Source: an uncultured Kouleothrix sp.
Lineage (GTDB): Bacteria; Chloroflexota; Chloroflexia; Chloroflexales; Roseiflexaceae
Direction of reading: 5' to 3'
Assembly (NCBI GenBank): GCA_937858455.1
Contig: CALLYN010000008.1
Coordinates: forward strand, 1 to 6,722
DNA length: 6,722 nucleotides
Part shown: positions 5,980-6,722 of the stretch, one piece after another
Layout of the letters: each line of letters opens with the position of its first letter
Numbering within the stretch: the first letter of the stretch is position 1
Position numbers and translations under genes: made by a program
The notes under the pieces: model-generated
The model's input: the letters and a program-made list of their open reading frames with translations, nothing else
Databases searched by the model: none
Told to the model about the DNA's origin: nothing

Positions 5980-6153
5980 TTAGCGGTGCCCGCGGCGCAC
6001 GACCCGTCGCTCGTTGCTGACCGTCAGACGCCAGCGGCCGCGCAGGCGGCGGCGCTTAAGCACGGCGCGACCATCTTTGGTTTCCATCCGATCGAGAAAA
6101 CCATGCTTACGACGACGGGGGATACGTTTTGGTTGCCAGGTTCGCTTAGGCAT
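5980..6153 (-). CDS. rpmH: 50S ribosomal protein L34
   Basis: I translated this 57-residue protein by hand from the minus strand. It begins [19 protein letters not shown] and continues with [20 protein letters not shown] and LTVS, the recognised L34 pattern. It ends with TAA at 5980-5982. L34 is a small, very basic protein of the large ribosomal subunit. Most L34 proteins have 44-49 residues and stop near LTVS; here eleven more residues follow ([11 protein letters not shown]), which I believe is seen in other Chloroflexota but cannot verify. The start at 6153 has the ribosome binding site GAGGT (plus-strand 6159-6163), five bases before the ATG. It is the first gene of the rnpA-yidC-khpB operon and lies directly behind the strong promoter at 6261-6290. 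Confidence 0.95.
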   Translation of the reverse strand: MPKRTWQPKRIPRRRKHGFLDRMETKDGRAVLKRRRLRGRWRLTVSNERRVVRRGHR

Positions 6154-6166
6154 TGTATACCTCGTG

Positions 6167-6192
6167 CCTGCCCGGCCACGCAGCCCGGCAGG
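6167..6192 (-). promoter_or_regulatory. Hairpin in the rpmH leader next to the ribosome binding site
   Basis: CCTGCC (6167-6172) pairs with GGCAGG (6187-6192). Inside, after one mismatch, three more pairs form around a six-base loop. The stem ends three bases upstream of the rpmH ribosome binding site, so it could affect translation or mRNA stability. I know of no described L34 leader element matching it. Confidence 0.4.
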
Positions 6193-6211
6193 AATAACTA
6201 GCAGAGCGGAT

Positions 6212-6231
6212 AGATCGCGCCAGATCGCGCC
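6212..6231 (-). repeat. Tandem 10-base repeat in the rpmH leader
   Basis: AGATCGCGCC occurs twice in direct succession (6212-6221 and 6222-6231) inside the expected 5' untranslated region of rpmH. Two exact copies may be a local duplication or a protein or RNA binding site; nothing else supports a function. Confidence 0.5.
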
Positions 6232-6260
6232 AACCCAAGGCGCAGGGCATATCAGGCGCC

Positions 6261-6290
6261 ATTATACAAAGGAACAAAGCGGGATGTCAA
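6261..6290 (-). promoter_or_regulatory. Perfect sigma-70 promoter of the rpmH operon
   Basis: On the minus strand TTGACA (6290-6285) and TATAAT (6266-6261) are both exact consensus hexamers with an 18-base spacer. Transcription should start near 6254, giving a leader of about 100 bases before the rpmH ATG. Such a strong promoter fits a ribosomal protein gene and would drive rnpA, yidC, khpB and probably the kinase. Confidence 0.88.
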
Positions 6291-6350
6291 ATGTTTCAGG
6301 CAGCGCAAGCCCGATGCTCCCGCTATTTTTACCACACTACAAACCGGTGA

Positions 6351-6391
6351 GCCGGAACCCGCGAACCCTCACGGTATTCGCAGGTTTCGGC
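6351..6391 (-). terminator. Hairpin terminator candidate for the right-edge gene
   Basis: Positions 6351-6365 pair with 6377-6391 around an 11-base loop: 15 positions with only two imperfect pairs (one a wobble on the minus strand, the other on the plus strand). It starts 27 bases after the stop codon of the partial gene on the minus strand and lies before the rpmH promoter, as expected for a transcript end. No clean U-tract follows, and a small CCGG-TGAG-CCGG stem overlaps its end. Confidence 0.5.
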
Positions 6392-6418
6392 CCACCGATG
6401 GCGGCAGCCGCGTAGCTG

Positions 6419-6722
6419 CTATTCGTCGTCGTTCATCTGCTGGAGCGTGCGGCGAATCGCGTCGCGCTGGCGGCGTGTGTAGCGATCTTCGTAATCGGTC
6501 TCGTCCTCGTCGTCGCCGCGGCGCTTGCGATCGCGCTTGTTCGGGCCACCAAACTTCGAGAGCAGATCCTCGATCGTCGCATCGCCGCTGAAGTTCTCCT
6601 CGGGCTCTTCCGTGGAGCTATACACTTCAGGTGCGCGAGGCGCCTCCTCGCGCTCGCGGCGCGCCGCGGTGTCGGGCGCGTCGGGCCATTCCTCGAGCGC
6701 GTCGATCCACTCGACCAGCGCG
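6419..6722 (-). CDS. Unidentified charged protein, C-terminal fragment
   Basis: The frame is open from the window edge to TAG at 6419-6421, giving at least 100 residues; the true start lies outside the window. The visible part begins ALVEWIDALEEWPDAP, then becomes strongly charged: an ARRERE-type patch, a Glu/Ser stretch, IEDLLSKFGGPNKRDRKRR, a Asp/Glu run (GDDEDETDYEDRY), and a basic end RQRDAIRRTLQQMNDDE. It has no membrane segment, cysteine or recognisable motif and is probably mostly disordered, with two possible short helices (IEDLLSKF and RRQRDAIRRTLQQM). I do not recognise the family. It is transcribed in the same direction as rpmH, 265 bases upstream, with a hairpin and a separate promoter between, so it is probably its own unit. 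Coding status is supported by an open frame through the edge and by the hairpin placed after its stop. Confidence 0.6.
   Translation of the reverse strand, partial: ALVEWIDALEEWPDAPDTAARREREEAPRAPEVYSSTEEPEENFSGDATIEDLLSKFGGPNKRDRKRRGDDEDETDYEDRYTRRQRDAIRRTLQQMNDDE

Noticed and set aside
5986..6415. Plus-strand frames across rpmH and its promoter
   Set aside because: They overlap L34 and its perfect promoter on the other strand and resemble no protein.
6154..6418. Replication origin next to rpmH
   Set aside because: No DnaA-box-like TTATCCACA sequence or AT-rich unwinding stretch is visible, and no dnaA gene is in the window.

Overview
The window looks like chromosomal DNA of a GC-rich bacterium. 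The best guess is phylum Chloroflexota (class Chloroflexia, Roseiflexus/Kouleothrix-like). This rests on recalled resemblance of the L34 sequence, with its [19 protein letters not shown] start and basic C-terminal tail, and on a single-membrane-style short YidC. It is an inference, not a database result. No transposase, integrase, phage gene or CRISPR array is visible.

Layout. Positions 1-240 carry no gene but several strong hairpins, including a terminator-like element (2-38) and a perfect 24-bp inverted repeat (149-215). Minus-strand 241-963 is an OmpR/PhoB-type response regulator with no histidine kinase in view. A 404-base divergent intergenic region (964-1367) holds a near-consensus promoter that reads right. 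It drives a plus-strand gene (1368-2594) for an unusual single-module Clp/HSP100 AAA+ ATPase. A hairpin-rich convergent intergenic region follows (2595-2841). The rest of the window, up to the leader of rpmH, reads leftwards: rpmH (L34) - rnpA (RNase P protein) - yidC (membrane insertase) - khpB/jag (KH-R3H RNA-binding protein) - a PfkB-family sugar kinase. This apparent operon has a promoter with perfect TTGACA and TATAAT hexamers at 6261-6290 and a textbook intrinsic terminator at 2768-2804. The right edge holds the 3' end of an unidentified acidic/basic, probably disordered protein gene on the minus strand.

How the genes work together. rpmH-rnpA-yidC-jag is the classic bacterial cluster often found near the replication origin. 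It joins ribosome assembly, tRNA 5' processing, membrane protein insertion and RNA binding. Here yidD is missing between rnpA and yidC, and the last place in the operon is taken by a sugar kinase.

The most interesting protein is the AAA+ ATPase. It has the fold and motifs of only the second (D2) module of ClpA/ClpC, yet keeps an Ile-Gly-Phe tripeptide where those proteins dock on ClpP. It also has a variant pore loop and an Arg/Gly-rich tail. Also of note are two intrinsic terminators 2.7 kb apart, in opposite orientation, that share a 22-base 3' half with two differences. I saw no clearly new multi-gene system in this window.
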